Positions 32,339 through 46,439 are shown, counted from the first letter of the stretch. The stretch: DNA of 64,000 nucleotides from Ianthella basta (GCA_964019415.1 OZ025870.1:9211415-9275414), one strand, 5' to 3'. Notes: a model not told the origin generated them from the sequence alone. Numbers and translations are program-made.

Positions 32339-33639
32339 TTTAGATTAGTGGTGTATATTGTAACTTGCACTGTATATATATAAACCACCACCACCACCAC
32401 ACAGTGCAAGTTACAATATCACAGCCACCACCACCTGTGCCAGTAGAGTATCTGCGTCAGTTGGTCATAGAAAAAGACCACCAGTGCAAGTTACAGTAGC
32501 CACCACCACATGTGCCAGTAGAGTATCTGCGCTAGTTGGTCATTGAAAAAGTTGAAAAAGTATGGGAACTTGCAACTTGCATGGGTGCTGCTCTGCTCCA
32601 GCATAGCAGCAAATGCCTACAAATTGGTGTCAATATGTGATTGTTCAAGACATCGCCTCCATTTTGTGACTAATTAAGCAATCCTGCTAATGACATGAGC
32701 AAATGGGCCATCTAACTATGTCCACTTAGTATCAAGACTTAGCGGAGCCGGGTAGGTGGGATATGCATTGAACCTCGCTTTTCTCGGCCATTTTGTGACT
32801 AATTAAGAAATCCTGCTAATGACATGAACAGTTGGATTATCTGGCTAGGTCCACCAGCTGTCAAGACTGAGTGGGCCTGGCTGGTTAAATAAATGGTACA
32901 CCTCACATATGTCGGCCATTTTGAGATTAATTAAGAAATCCCGCTAATAACATAGGAAGGTGGACCACTTGGATGTGTCCACCAAGTTTCATGTCTCAAC
33001 GAGTCAAGTTGCATTAATATACAAGATACCACTATGCATCAATATAAATGCACCATACATTAGGTGTTCTCCTATGTGCATTTATATTAGTATTTTGCAG
33101 GCTGCTTGTAGAAGAATGAAGACTTAATTAAAAATTCCGTCTCATTTAAAAGTGTTAAAATCTCCCATACTTCAAAGCCATACCTAGCATATGCTCATGA
33201 AGACCGCCAATCCTCCTGGGAATTATTTATTTTTTTATTTATTTATTTATTTATATTATATTATATTATTTACTTTAGATTAGTGGTGTATATTGTAACT
33301 TGCACTTGAACGTGTCCACCAAGTTTCACGTCTCAACAAGCCCAGTTGCATTAATATACAAGATACCACTATGCATCAATATAAATGCCCTATACATTAA
33401 GTGTTCTCCTATGTGCATTTATATTAGCATTTTGCAGGCTGCTTGTAGAAGAATGAAGACTTAATTAAAAATTCCGTCTCATTTAAAAGTCTTCAAATCT
33501 CCCATACTTCAAAGCCATACCTAGCACATGTTCATGAGGGCCGCCAACCTCCCTGGGAATTATTTATCTATTTGTATTATATTATTTACTTTAGATTAGT
33601 GGTGTATATTGTAACTTGCACTGTATATATATCTATACC

Positions 33640-34350
33640 ACCACACAGTGCAAGTTACAATATCGCAGCCACCACCACCTGTGCCAGTAAAGTATCTGTG
33701 CTAGTTGGTCATAGAGAAAAAGACCACCAGTGCAAGTTACAGTAGCCACCACCACAGTGCCAGTAGAGTATCTGCACTAGTTGGTCATAGAAAAAGACCA
33801 CCAGTGCAAGTTACAGTGGCACCAGCACCATTCGCACCACCACATGTGCCAGAAAGTAAATGCGCTCAATGGCTGAAGAAAAAGACCACCAGCGCAAGTT
33901 ACAGCTGGTCAGAACCTGCACCGCCACCATTGGAGTGCACGCTGCAGCAAGCAAATGTAAGCTTACCTAAGGGCATGCCATTGAATTGAGGGTGCGTGGG
34001 AAGAAATTCAATGGCATGCCCTTAGGCAAGTTACATTTGCTTGCTGCAGCGTGCACTCCAATGGTGGCGGTGCAGGTTCTGACCAGCTGTAACTTGCGCT
34101 GGTGGTCTTTTTCTTCAGCCATTGAGTGCATTTACTTTCTGGCACATGTGGTGGTGCGAATGGTGCTGGTGCCACTGTAACTTGCACTGGTGGTCTTTTT
34201 CTATGACCAACTAGTGCAGATACTCTACTGGCACTGTGGTGGTGGCTACTGTAACTTGCACTGGTGGTCTTTTTCTCTATGACCAACTAGCACAGATACT
34301 TTACTGGCACAGGTGGTGGTGGCTGCGATATTGTAACTTGCACTGTGTGG
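33640..34350. repeat. foldback centre near 33997
   Basis: Arms around GCCATTGAATTGAGGGTGCG pair for about 350 bp each way, from ACCACACAGTGCAAGTTACA on the left to its complement near 34345. The right arm plus its continuation to 35450 is nearly identical to 31270-32380. Confidence 0.8.
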
Positions 34351-35454
34351 TGGTTGTGGTGGTGTTTTTTCTAGAGCAATGGCACATATACTGAATGCAT
34401 CCATTGTACTGGCACCATGTGGTGGTGGTGGTGGTCATTTTCATTTAGGAATGCATGTGGTGGCCGTAATATTGTAACTTGCACTGTGTGGTGGTGGTAG
34501 TAGTAGTATATAGTAGCAGTGCCTGATGTGATGGTCTGTTTTCTTGCAGCTCTAGCACATAATATTATACTGGTGTGCTCATTGCAACTTCCACTGTGGT
34601 GGTGGTGATGGCGGTTGTATTTATCTATGTGGTGGTGTAGTAGCTGGATATTGTGGCTGGATAGTTGTGAGCAAGTGTACATGTTGGTGCTGCTCTGCTC
34701 CAGCATAGCGGCAAATGCCTACAAATTGGTGTCAAAATGTGATTGTTCAAAACATCGCCTCCATTTTGTGACTAATTAAGCAATACTGCTAATGACATGA
34801 GGAAATTGGTCATCTAACTTCATCCACTTAGTATCATGACTTAGCAGGGCTGGGTTGGTAAGATATGCATTGAACCTCATTTTTCTCGGCCATTTTGCAA
34901 CTAATTAAGAAATCCTGCTAATGACATGAACAGTTGCATTATCTGGCTAGGTCCATCAAGTGTCATGACTGAGCGGGCCGGGCTGGTTGAATACATCATA
35001 CACATCACATATGTCGGCCATTTTGAGACTAATTAAGAAATCCCGCTAATAACATAGGAAGGTGGACCACTTGGATCTGTCCACCAAGTTTCACATCTCA
35101 ACGAGCCAAGTTGCATTCATATACAAGATACCACTATGCATCAATATAAATGCACCATACATTAAGTGTTATGCTATGCACATTTATATTAGGATTTGGC
35201 GGGCTGCTTGTAGAAGAACGAAGACCTAATTAAAAATTCTGCCTCATTTAAAAGTGTTAAAATCTCCCATACTTCAAAGGCACACCTATCACATGTTCGT
35301 GAGGGGTGCCTAACCCCCCGGGAATTATATTATATTATATTATATTATATTATATTATATTATATTATATTATATTATATTATATTATATTATATTATAT
35401 TATATTATTTACTTTAGATTAGTGGTGTATATTGTAACTTGCACTGTATATATA

Positions 35455-36440
35455 AACCACCACCACCACCACACAGTGCACGTGCAAGTTACAATATCGC
35501 AGCCACCACCACCTGTGCCAGTAAAGTATCTGTGCTAGTTGGTCATAGAGAAAAAGACCACCAGTGCAAGTTACAGTAGCCACCACCACATGTGCCAGTA
35601 GAGTATCTGCACTAGTTGGTCATAGAAAAAGACCTCCAGTGCAAGTTACAGTGGCACCAGCACCATTCGCACCACCACATGTGCCAGAAAGTAAATGCGC
35701 TCAATGGCTGAAGAAAAAGACCACCAGCGCAAGTTACAGCTGGTCAGAACCTGCACCGCCACCATTGGAGTGCACGCTGCAGCAAGCAAATGTAAGCTTA
35801 CCTAAGGGCATGCCATTGAATTGAGGGTGCGTGGGAAGAAATTCAATGGCATGCCCTTAGGCAAGTTGTTTTGAGCGCATTTACTTTCTGGCACATGTGG
35901 TGGTGCGAATGGTGCTGGTGCCACTGTGAAACGCTGGTCGCCACATGCAAGTTACAGCCGGTCAGAACCTGCACCGCTGCCATTGGAATGCACGCTGCAG
36001 CAAGCAATTGTAACTTGCCTAAGGGCATGCCATTGAATTTCTTCCCATCCACTCACAATTCAATGGCATACCCTTAGGCAAGCTTACAATTGCTTGCTGC
36101 AGCGTGCATTCAAATGGCAGCGGTGCAGGTTCTGACCAGCTGTAACTAGCATGTGCTGGCCCGGAGCCACTGTAACTTGCACTGGTGGTCTTTTTCAATG
36201 ACCAACTAGCGTAGATTCTCTACTGGCACATGTGGTGGTGGCTACTGTAACTTGCACTGGTGGTCTTTTTCTGTGACCAACTGACGCAGATACTCTACTG
36301 GCACAGGTGGTGGTGGCTGCGATATTGTAACTTGCACTGTGTGGTGGTGGTGGCGGTGGTGCTTTTTTCTAGAGCAATGGCGCATATACTGAATGCATGC
36401 ATTGAACTTGCACTGTGTGGTGGTGGTGGCGGTCGTTATA
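35455..36440. repeat. foldback segment with two adjacent centres (about 35837 and 36050)
   Basis: The left centre repeats the GCCATTGAATTGAGGGTGCG joint; its right arm is cut short near 35934 and joins a second palindrome whose centre reads GAATTTCTTCCCATCCACTC. The join suggests recombination between two units of different subtypes. Confidence 0.7.
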
Positions 36441-39400
36441 TAATATAATATAATATAATATAATATAATATAATTCCCGGGGGGTTAGGCACCCCTCATG
36501 AACATGTGATAGGTGTGCCTTTGAAGTATGGGAGCTTTTAACGCTTTTAAATGAGACAGAATTTTTAAATAGGTCTTCGTTCTTCTACAAGCAGCCCGCA
36601 AAATCCTAATATAAATGTGCATAGCATAGCACTTAATGTATGATGCATTTATATTGATGCATAGTGGTATCTTGTATATTAATGCAACTGGGCTCGTTGA
36701 GACGTGAAACTTGGTGGACATATCCAAGTGGTCCACCTTTCTATGTTATTAGCGGGATTTCTTAATTAGTCTCAAAATGGCCGACATATGTGAGGTGTAT
36801 GATGTATTCAACCAGCCAGGCCCGCTCAGTCATGACACTTGGTGGACCTAACCAGATAATCCAACTGTTCATGTCATTAGCAGGATTTCTTAATTAGTTG
36901 CAAAATGGCCGAGAAAATGAGGTTCATTGCATATCTTACCGACCCAGCCCTGCTAAGTCATGATACTAAGTGGATGTAGTTAGATGACCAATTTGCTCAT
37001 GTCATTAGCAGTATTGCTTAATTAGTCAAAAAATGGAGGCGATGTTTTGAACAATCACATTTTGAAACCAATTTGTAGGCATTTGCCGCTATGCTGGAGC
37101 AGAGCAGCACCAACATGTACACTTGCTCACAACTATCCAGCCACATTATCCAGCTACTATACAACCACATAGATAAATACAACCGCCATCACCACCACAG
37201 TGGAAGTTGCAATGAGCACACAAGTATAATATTATGTGCTAGAGCTGCAAGAAAACAGACCACCACATCAGGCGCTGCTACCATATACTACTACCACCAC
37301 CACACAGTGCAAGTTGCAATATTACGGCCACCACATGCATTCCTAGATGAAAATGACCGCCACCACCACCACACTGTGCAAGTTACAATGCATGCATTCA
37401 GTATATGCACCATTGCTCTAGAAAAAACACCCCCACCACCACCACACAGTGCAAGTTACAATATCGCAGCCACCACCACCTGTGTCAGTAGAGTATCTGC
37501 ACTAGTTGGTCATAGAAAAAGACCACCACCAGTGAGTTACAGTAGCCACCACCACATGTGCCAGTAGAGTACCTGTGCTAGTTGATCATAGAAAAAGACC
37601 ACCAGTGTAAGTTACAGTGGCCACCACCACATGTACCAGTAGAGTATCTGTGCTAATTGGTCATAGAAAAAGACCACCAGTGCAAGTTACAGTGGCCCTG
37701 GACCAGCACACACACCATTCACACCACCACATGTGCCAGAAAGTAAATGCGCTCAATGGCAGAAGAAAAAGACCACCAGCGAAAGTTACAGCCGGTCAGA
37801 ACCTGCACCGCCGCCATTGGAGTGCACGCTGCAGCAAGCAATTGTAACTTGCCTAAGGGCATGCCATTGAATTTCTTCCCTTGCACCCTCAATTCAATGG
37901 CATGCCCTTAGGCAAGCTTACATTTGCTTGCTGCAGCGTGCACTCCAATGGCGGCGGTGCAGGTTCTGACCGGCTGTAACTTGCGCTGGTGGTCTTTTTC
38001 TTCTGCCATTGAGCGCATTTACTTTCTGGTACATGTGGTGGTGGGAATGGTGTGTGTGCTGGTCCAGGGCCACTGTAACTTGCACTGGTGGTCTTTTTCT
38101 ATGACCAACTAGCACAGATACTCTACTGGTACATGTGATGGTGGCCACTGTAACTTGTACTGGTGGTCTTTTTCTATGATCAACTAGCGCAGGTACTCTA
38201 CTGGCACATGTGGTGGTGGCTACTGTAACTCACTGGTGGTGGTCTTTTTCTATGACCAACTAGTGCAGATACTCTACTGACACAGGTGGTGGTGGCTGCG
38301 ATATTGTAACTTGCACTGTGTGGTGGTGGTATATATATATATATATACAGTGCAAGTTACAATATACACCACTAATTTAAATACAGTGCAAGTTACAATA
38401 TACACCAGTAATCTAAAGTAAATAATATAATATAATATAATATAAATAAAGAAATAAATAAATAATTCCCAGGAGGGTTGGCGGCCTTCATGAGCTAGGT
38501 ATGGCTTTGAAGTATGGCAGATTTTAACACTTTTAGCTAGGTATGGCTTTGAAGTATGGCAGATTTTAACACTTTTAAATGAGACGGAATTTTTAATTAA
38601 GTCTTCATTCTTCTACAAGCAGCCTGCAAAATACTAATATAAATGTACATAGGAGAACACTTAATGTATAGTGCATTTATATTGATGCATAGTGGTATCT
38701 TGTATATTTATGCAACTGGGCTTGTTGAGACCTGAAACTTGGTGGACACATCCAAGTGGTCCACCTTCCTATGTTATTAGCGGGATTTCTTAATTAGTCT
38801 CAAAATGGCCGATATATGTGAGGTGTACGATTTATTTAGCTAGCCAGGCCCGCTCAGTCTTGACACTTGGTGGACCTAACCAGACAATCCAACTGTTCAT
38901 GTCATTAGCAGGATTTCTTAATTAGTTGCAAAATGGTCGAGAAAAGCGAGGTTCAATGCATATCCCACCTACCCGGCCCCGCTAAGTCTTGATACTAAGT
39001 GGACATAGTTAGATGGCCCATTTGCTCGTGTCATTAGCAGGATTGCTTAATTAGTCACAAAATGGAGGCGATGTTTTGAACAATCACATTTTGACACCAA
39101 TTTGTAGGCATTTGCTGCTATGCTGGAGCAGAGCAGCACCCACATGTACACTTGCTCACAACTATCCAGCCACAATATCCAGCTACTATACCCACCAATG
39201 CAATAGATAAATACAACCACCATCACTACAACAGTGGAAGTTGCAATGAGTAGTATATTATGTGCTACAGCTGAAAGAAAACAGACCACCATGCACATCA
39301 GGTCCTGCTACCATATACTACTACCACCACCACACAGTGCAAGTTACAATATTACGGCCACCACATGCATTTCTACATGAAACAACCGCCATCACCACAA

Positions 39401-42255
39401 CACTGTGCAAGTTTCAATGCATGCATTCAGTATATGCGCTATTGCTCTAGAAAAAAGCACCACCGCCACCACCACCACACAGTGCAAGTTACAATATCGC
39501 AGCCACCACCACCTGTGCCAGTAGAGTATCTGCGTCAGTTGGTCACAGAAAAAGACCACCAGTGCAAGTTACAGTAGCCACCACCACATGTGCCAGTAGA
39601 GTATCTGTGCTAGTTGGTCATTGAAAAAGACCACCGGTGCAAGTTACAGTGGCTCCGGGGCAGCACATGCAAGTTACAGCCAGTCAGAACCTGCACCGCT
39701 GCCATTTGAATGCACACTGCAGCAAGCAATTGTAACTTGCCTAAGGGCATGCCATTGAATTTCTTCCCATGCACTCACAATTCAATGGCATGCCCTTAGG
39801 CAAGCTTACAATTGCTTGCTGCAGCGTGCATTCCAATGGCAGCGGTGCAAGTACTGACCAGCTGTAACTTGCATGTGCTGGCCCGGAGCCACTGTAACTT
39901 GCACTGGTGGTCTTTTTCAATGACCAACTAGCGCAGATACTCTACTGGCACATGTGGTGGTGGCTACTGTAATTCACTGGTGGTGGTCTTTTTATATGAC
40001 CAACTGACGCAGATACTCTACTGGCACAGGTGGTGGTGGCTGCGATATTGTAACTTGCACTGTGTGGTGGTGGTAGTAAATATAATATAATATAATATAA
40101 TATAATATAATTCCCGTGGGGTTAGGCACCCCTCATGAACATGTGATAGGTGTGCCTTTGAAGTATGGGATATTTTAAGACTTTTAAATGAGGCAGAATG
40201 TTTAATTAGGCCTTCGTTCTTCTACAAGCAGCCTGCAAAATACTAATATAAATGTGCGTAGCATAACACTTGATGTATGGTGCATTTATATTGATGCATA
40301 GTGGTATCTTGTATATTAATGCAACTGGGCTCGTTGAGACGTGAAACTTGGTGGACACATCCAAGTGGTCCACCTTCCTATGTTATTAGCAGGATTTCTT
40401 AATTAGTCTTTAAATGGCCGACATATGTGAGGTGTATGATGTATTCAACCAGCCCGGCCCGCTCAGTCATGACACTTGGTGGACCTAGCCAGATAATCCA
40501 ACTGTTCATGTCATTAGCAGGATTTCTTAATTAGTTGCAAAATGGCCGAGAAAAACGAGGTTCATTGCATATCTTATCGACCCAGCCCTGCTAAGTTATG
40601 ATACTAAGTGGATGTAGTTAGATGACCAATTTCCTCATGTCATTAGCAGTATTGCTTAATTAGTCAAAAAATGGAGGCAATGTTTTGAGCAATCACATTT
40701 TGCCACCAATTTGTAGGCATTTGCCGCTATGCTGGAGCAGAGCAGCACCAACATGTACACTTGCTCACAACTATCCAGCCACAATATCCAGCTACTACAC
40801 CACCACATAGATAAATACAACCGCCATCACCACCACCACAGTGGAAGTTGCAATGAACACACAAGTATAATATTATGTGCTAGAGCTGCAAGAAAACAGA
40901 CCACCAAATCAGGTGCTGCTACCACATACTACTACCACCACCACCACACAGTGCAAGTTACAATATTACGGCCACCACATGCATTCCTAGATGAAAATGA
41001 CCACCACCACCACCACCACATGGTGCCAGTACAATGCATGCATTCAGTATATCCGCCATTGCTCTAGAAAAAACACCACCACCACCACCACACAGTGCAA
41101 GTTACAATATCGTAGCCACCACCACATGTGTCAGTAGAGTATCTGCGCTAGTTGGTCATAGAAAAAGACCACCAGTGCAAGTTACAGTGGCACCAGCACC
41201 ATTCGCACCACCACATGTGCCAGAAAGTAGATGCACTCAATTGCTGAAGAAAAAGACCACTAGCGCAAGTTACAGCTGGTCAGAACCTGCACCGCCGCCA
41301 TTGGAGTGCACACTGCAGCAAGCAATTGTAACTTGCCTAAGGGCATGCCATTGAATTTCTTCCCATGCACCCTCAATTCTATGGCATGCCCTTAGGCAAG
41401 CTTACATTTGCTTGCTGCAGCGTGCACTCCAATGGCGGCGGTGCAGGTTCTGACCGGCTGTAACTTGCGCTGGTGGTCTTTTTCTTCTGCCATTGAGCGC
41501 ATTTACTTTCTGGTACATGTGGTGGTGGGAATGGTGTGTGTGCTGGTCCAGGGCCACTGTAACTTGCACTGGTGGTCTTTTTCTATGACCAACTAGCACA
41601 GATACTCTACTGGTACATGTGGTGGTGGCCACTGTAACTTGTACTGGTGGTCTTTTTCTATGATCAACTAGCGCAGGTACTCTACTGGCACATGTGGTGG
41701 TGGCTACTGTAACTCACTGGTGGTGGTCTTTTTCTATGACCAACTAGTGCAGATACTCTACTGACACAGGTGGTGGTGGCTGCGATATTGTAACTTGCAC
41801 TGTGTGGTGGTGGTATATATATATATACAGTGCAAGTTACAATATACACCACTAATCTAAATACAGTGCAAGTTACAATATACACCAGTAATCTAAAGTA
41901 AATAATATAATACAATATAATATAAATAAAGAAATAAATAATTCCCAGGAGGGTTGGCGGCCTTCATGAGCATATGCTAGGTATGGCTTTGAAGTATGGC
42001 AGATTTTAACACTTTTAAATGAAACGGAATTTTTAATTAAGTCTTCATTCTTCTACAAGCAGCCTGCAAAATACTAATATAAATGTACATAGGAGAACAC
42101 TTAATGTATAGTGCATTTATATTGATGCATAGTGGTATCTTGTATATTTATGCAACTGGGCCTGTTGAGACCTGAAACTTGGTGGACACATCCAAGTGGT
42201 CCACCTTCCTATGTTATTAGCGGGATTTCTTAATTAGTCTCAAAATGGCCGAGGA
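36440..42255. repeat. tandem foldback units with centres near 37885, 39770 and 41370
   Basis: Three successive units, each beginning with an (AATAT)n-AATTCCC block (about 36435, 38410 and 40080) and each having the palindromic centre around GCCATTGAATTTCTTCCC. TACAGTGCAAGTTACAATAT ends appear in tandem pairs at about 38346/38385 and 41827/41864, so ends have inserted beside or duplicated next to ends. The last copy stops at AAAATGGCCGAGGATTGAGG, about 42243-42262, joined directly to another unit's centre. Confidence 0.75.
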
Positions 42256-43371
42256 TTGAGGGTGCATGGGAAGAAATTCAATGGCATGCCCTTAGGCAAG
42301 TTACATTTGCTTGCTGCAGCGTGCACTCCAATGGCGGCGGTGCAGGTTCTGACCGGCTGTAACTTGCGCTAGTGGTCTTTTTCTTCAGCAATTGAGCGCA
42401 TCTACTTTCTGGCACATGTGGTGGTGCGAATGGTGCTGGTGCCACTGTAACTTGCACTGGTGGTCTTTTTCTATGACCAACTAGCGCAGATACTCTACTG
42501 ACACATGTGGTGGTGGCTACGTATACTGTAACTTGCACTGGTGGTGCTTTTTTCTATGACCAACAAGCACAGATACTCTACTGGCACAGGTGGTGGTGGC
42601 TGCGATATTGTAACTTGCACTGTGTGGTGGTGGTGGTGGTGTTTTTTCTAGAGCAATGGCGGATATACTGAATGCATGCATTGTACTGGCACCATGTGGT
42701 GGTGGTGGTGGTGGTCATTTTCATCTAGGAATGCATGTGGTGGCCGTAATATTGTAACTTGCACTGTGTGGTGGTGGTGGTAGTAGTATGTGGTACGTAG
42801 CAGCGCCTGATGTGGTGGTCTGTTTTCTTGCAGCTCTAGCACATAATATTATACTGGTGTGTTCATTGCAACTTCCACTGTGGTGGCGGTGATGGCGGTT
42901 GTATTTATCTATGTGGTGGTGTAGTAGCTGGATATTGTGGCTGGATAGTTGTGAGCAAGTGTACATGTTGGTGCTGCTCTGCTCCAGCATAGCGGCAAAT
43001 GCCTACAAATTGGTGGCAAAATGTGATTGCTCAAAACATTGCCTCCATTTTTTGACTAATTAAGCAATACTGCTAATGACATGAGGAAATTGGTCATCTA
43101 ACTACATCCACTTAGTATCATGACTTAGCAGGGCTGGGTCGGTAAGATATGCAATGAACCTCGTTTTTCTCGGCCATTTTGCAACTAATTAAGAAATCCT
43201 GCTAATGACATGAACAGTTGGATTATCTGGCTAGGTCCACCAAGTGTCATGACTGAGCGGGCCGGGCTGGTTGAATACATCATACACCTCACATATGTCG
43301 GCCATTTAAAGACTAATTAAGAAATCCCGCTAATAACATAGGAAGGTGGACCACTTGGATGTGTCCACCAA

Positions 43372-43375
<4 letters not shown>

Positions 43376-43410
<35 letters not shown>
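43376..43410. repeat. (TA)n microsatellite ending the foldback cluster
   Basis: A pure TA run interrupts the TGTCCACCAAG-TTTCACG module of the last foldback arm and marks the end of the cluster. Unique-looking AT-rich sequence follows. Confidence 0.9.
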
Positions 43411-43415
<5 letters not shown>

Positions 43416-46240
43416 TAAGCACATACGTTGCTAGTACTGTTCTAGCTATGGCATACATGAGGCATGCAAGCCATTTACAGGCCCGAGAACAGAATGGAGG
43501 GCATTTTGTGTACAGTAAGCTGATAGTGAAAAGGCATGACAATGAACGGAGCCCACTTACTTTGGAATGGTTGTAAGGTAGCTATATTGCTTCTCAGGTA
43601 TATATATGCAGAAACATATATAGTTGTACTGCATGTCCAGGCTCCTGTAGTATAAGATGTATGTATATCTGTGCTGCTTGGGCAATGCTTGCACAAAACT
43701 GAGGCCAAAATGAGCCCAGGGAGATGAGAGGCATGCAGGTTTGCACAGCAATTGATCTTTTTGAGTTATTTGGCCATTTGGCTGCTTTACAGCTCTCACT
43801 ACCCCACTGGACCACTATGCAAAGGTCAAAGTGGTTTTCATCACCGCAAGCCACAGCGAGTATGCAAACGGACGCTACGTGTTAGCTTGCCTGGCCAGCT
43901 TCCAAGCTAGCTAGGCTACGTAGCTATATAGGTACGTACCCACTAGAGCTGTTCACCATTTTAGAAGAACAGGGCTATAATTAAAGGTGCATTGTAACTT
44001 GTAATGCTTCTACTAAAGCTGCTTTCGACATTAGAGCCCTTTTACAGTGCTTTCGAGGTTCCTTGTCCCAATCGCCATTTGAAGTCTGCTGCACCCAATC
44101 ACGTGGCACGTGATAAATGAGCGTCACGATTCAATATTCGTCCTTTTGTATTCGAAATATTAAATTCCAATTGCGTGAGCACCCTTTTGTATACAAAGAG
44201 TGCTCACACAATTCGAATTTCGAATATGATATGACGAATCGTGACGCTTATTTATCACATGCCACGTGATCGAGTGCAGACTTCAAATCGCGATCGGGAC
44301 AAGGAACCTCGAAAGCACTGTAACGAATTGCACTGTGGACCTGTACTATACTTAGAGTAGCATGCAATGGATACATAATTATGTTTCTGTTGCTATCATT
44401 ACTGTTGAATTCGAAGTAAACCAATACACTATCACATTAATAAGCATTTGACTGGCTTAGACTGGGTGTACAACCATCTGGTCACATGAGTTTATGACAG
44501 TTATGCATGCATGATCATCCTTCAAGTAAAAATTACATCTATCCATCCATTTCCTTAGGGGGCACTACTTCTTCTGTGTATGGCTTCCCATCAGCCTGGG
44601 CTTCTCAGCATAATATGCAATCTGCATCCTGCATGCAGCTTCCACCCCCAACCTGAGTTGACAGTGAAACCTTAGTATAATATATTATCTCACTATGATC
44701 TTACCATAGCCACAACAGCTTTACCTGCTATTATACATCACTTTTTTACATGAGGGTCATTCTCAGCTGATGTTAAGATGTGACATCAAATTTTTGTTGG
44801 CATTTGTGTATAGTATGTATATGTAAATGGTATACAGATTTGTTAGAATAATATAAAATAATTATGGCAGAGAAGGAGGAAGGTTTTCAGTTGTAGCTGT
44901 GATAGTAAGAAGGCTGTGCTGGTAATGATCTGTATTGAGAGGAAGGGTAGGCAATGCCATAGAGACATGCACATTAGTAAGGGACTAAGCGGTAAATCAC
45001 AATGTCCTGTATAGGAATAGCCCTTTAACTTCATAACCCAATATATGTGACCCTCTCATCTTTGTCTTCTGCGTGCAAGCTTGCTATGACATTGTATAAT
45101 GTTAAGCATGAACAATGTTGTCAAGTGCATTTCAATGTGAGCGAACAAGGGTAATTTCTCAATCAATGGTAACTTGTGAACATATAACTGCAGCCAATTC
45201 CATGTGTTGCCGCAATCCATATATTATAAGCATATATAGGATAAACAACAGACATATAGTATAATGTAATATTTATTTTTATACAGATTCCTTACTCACT
45301 GACCTGAGTGATATTATGATTGAATGTGCAGCAAGGTTAGAGCTTTGCACAACCAAGGATATCTCCTTCCAGTCACGTGGCCACGAGTTGGAGGTTTGCA
45401 CGCAACAAATGTGATATAGCGGAAACAGATCTTGTCACGTTCAGTGAATCAGACCATAATATCATGCACCCAACTGCATGCAGGTGCTAATTTGGTTCAT
45501 AACTAGCTATCTACACTTCCTAACCTGTGGTTCCTTGTTATAACCTGACAATGGTTGTTCCCACTCTCCCTTCCTCTGCAAGAACACCATAGGTCATGGG
45601 GTGGGGAAAGTCCTACATGCCAGCTACAACACCACAGGGATGGGGCAATGGTTAGCATCTGCTACTTACCATTAAGTTGGTATGGGGATACTCACCAACA
45701 ATGCTCAGGGTGGCCGAAAGTGCATCAACAAAGTGACAATTCTCACCTCTTACCCACCAAATACTTGGGTCACCGAGCTGGAGTAGATGGCTATATGCAT
45801 GGGGACAACTGATCATTGCAACGGCTGATCAGTATGCGCTTTAACATGCATCCTTGCTTCCGAGACAACCTTGTTGCACGATGAAGGACACGATAAAGGA
45901 CACTAATCCACCTTTTCGGCTGAACGGACTCAGTCCAGCTCACTTATGGCTATAGCGATTGGCTAAAGCCATAATGCGCCATGTCACCATATACCATGAA
46001 ACTTACTCTAGCAGTTAGATTACATCGAATCATGTGCAATCACTGATGATCAATGATGATTGAACATTAAAGCTAGGCATACTTCCAAGTTGCTCCACAG
46101 GTATAGCTGAAGAGGCGTTGGATTGGAAGTGTGAGTAGCAGCTTTCTGAGGGACCGCACAGGTCCCTATCTAATGTATTGGTCCGGTCCGGTCGGTCCGT
46201 TTTGGTCCGAAAATTATACCCGACCTATTATATAAACATA
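43411..46240. other. unique-looking region without supported genes
   Basis: No gene that I can support. A MITE lies at 44045-44320. About 44566-44610 partly repeats the small minus-strand frame at 14.5 kb. A frame around 45570-45790 reads NTIGHGVGKVLHASYNTTG...GGRKCINKVTI with internal stops and may be a decayed secreted-protein exon of unknown family. A GGTCC-rich stretch (46160-46215) lies just outside the Ginger end. Confidence 0.4.
44045..44320. mobile_element. 276-bp Tc1/mariner-type MITE with long TIRs
   Basis: CAGTGCTTTCGAGGTTCCTT at the left end is mirrored by AAGGAACCTCGAAAGCACTG at the right, each directly flanked by TA (44043-44044 and 44321-44322). Most of the element folds back (GTCACGATTC, CACGTGGCA, GTGAGCACCCTTTTGTATAC). 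Its CAGTGC start resembles the ends of the foldback cluster without further identity. Confidence 0.85.
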
Positions 46241-46345
46241 TGTTACGACCTGTTTCACAACCGCCGACCCGTTTTGAAACCGGTTAACCCGTTTTGAAAC
46301 AGGTCAACCGGTTTCGAAACGGGTCAACCGGTTTCGAAACGGGTT
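46241..46345. repeat. left Ginger TIR and subterminal repeats
   Basis: After the terminal TGTTACGACC come four to five units of about 20 bp of the form AACCGGTTTCGAAACGGGTC. Each contains the palindrome GTTTCGAAAC or its GTTTTGAAAC variant. They are candidate transposase-binding sites. Confidence 0.8.
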
Positions 46346-46439
46346 GCTGCAACAGCAGCAAAATCGAGTAGCACGTGCGCGCACAGCTGCAATCGGCGCG
46401 AAATCGTGTGCAGCTGTGTTTGGAAGTCGATCGGGCACC

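Larger units (their letters stand above)
25437..43375. repeat. 18-kb foldback repeat cluster with Tc1/mariner-like ends
   Basis: The whole stretch is built from copies, in both orientations, of one unit of about 1.5-2 kb. Each half-unit has an end TACAGTGCAAGTTACAATAT followed by ACACCACTAATCTAAAG. An (AATAT)n block and an AATTCCC joint come next. A body of three diverged modules of about 125 bp follows, each ending in TTAATTAGT-CAAAATGG. Then comes a CCACCAC-rich segment peppered with GTGCAAGTTAC, and a palindromic centre around GGCATGCCATTGAATT. Ends starting CAGTG after TA resemble Tc1/mariner TIRs. No transposase is present. Histidine-, proline- or valine-rich open frames throughout are by-products of the repeats. 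Several half-units differ by only a few percent, so amplification is recent. Confidence 0.85.

Noticed and set aside
25463-43055. Many 60-158 codon frames rich in His, Pro, Val or Tyr across the foldback cluster
   Set aside because: They track CACCAC and GTGCAAGTTAC repeats, occur on both strands at mirrored positions, and have no domain.
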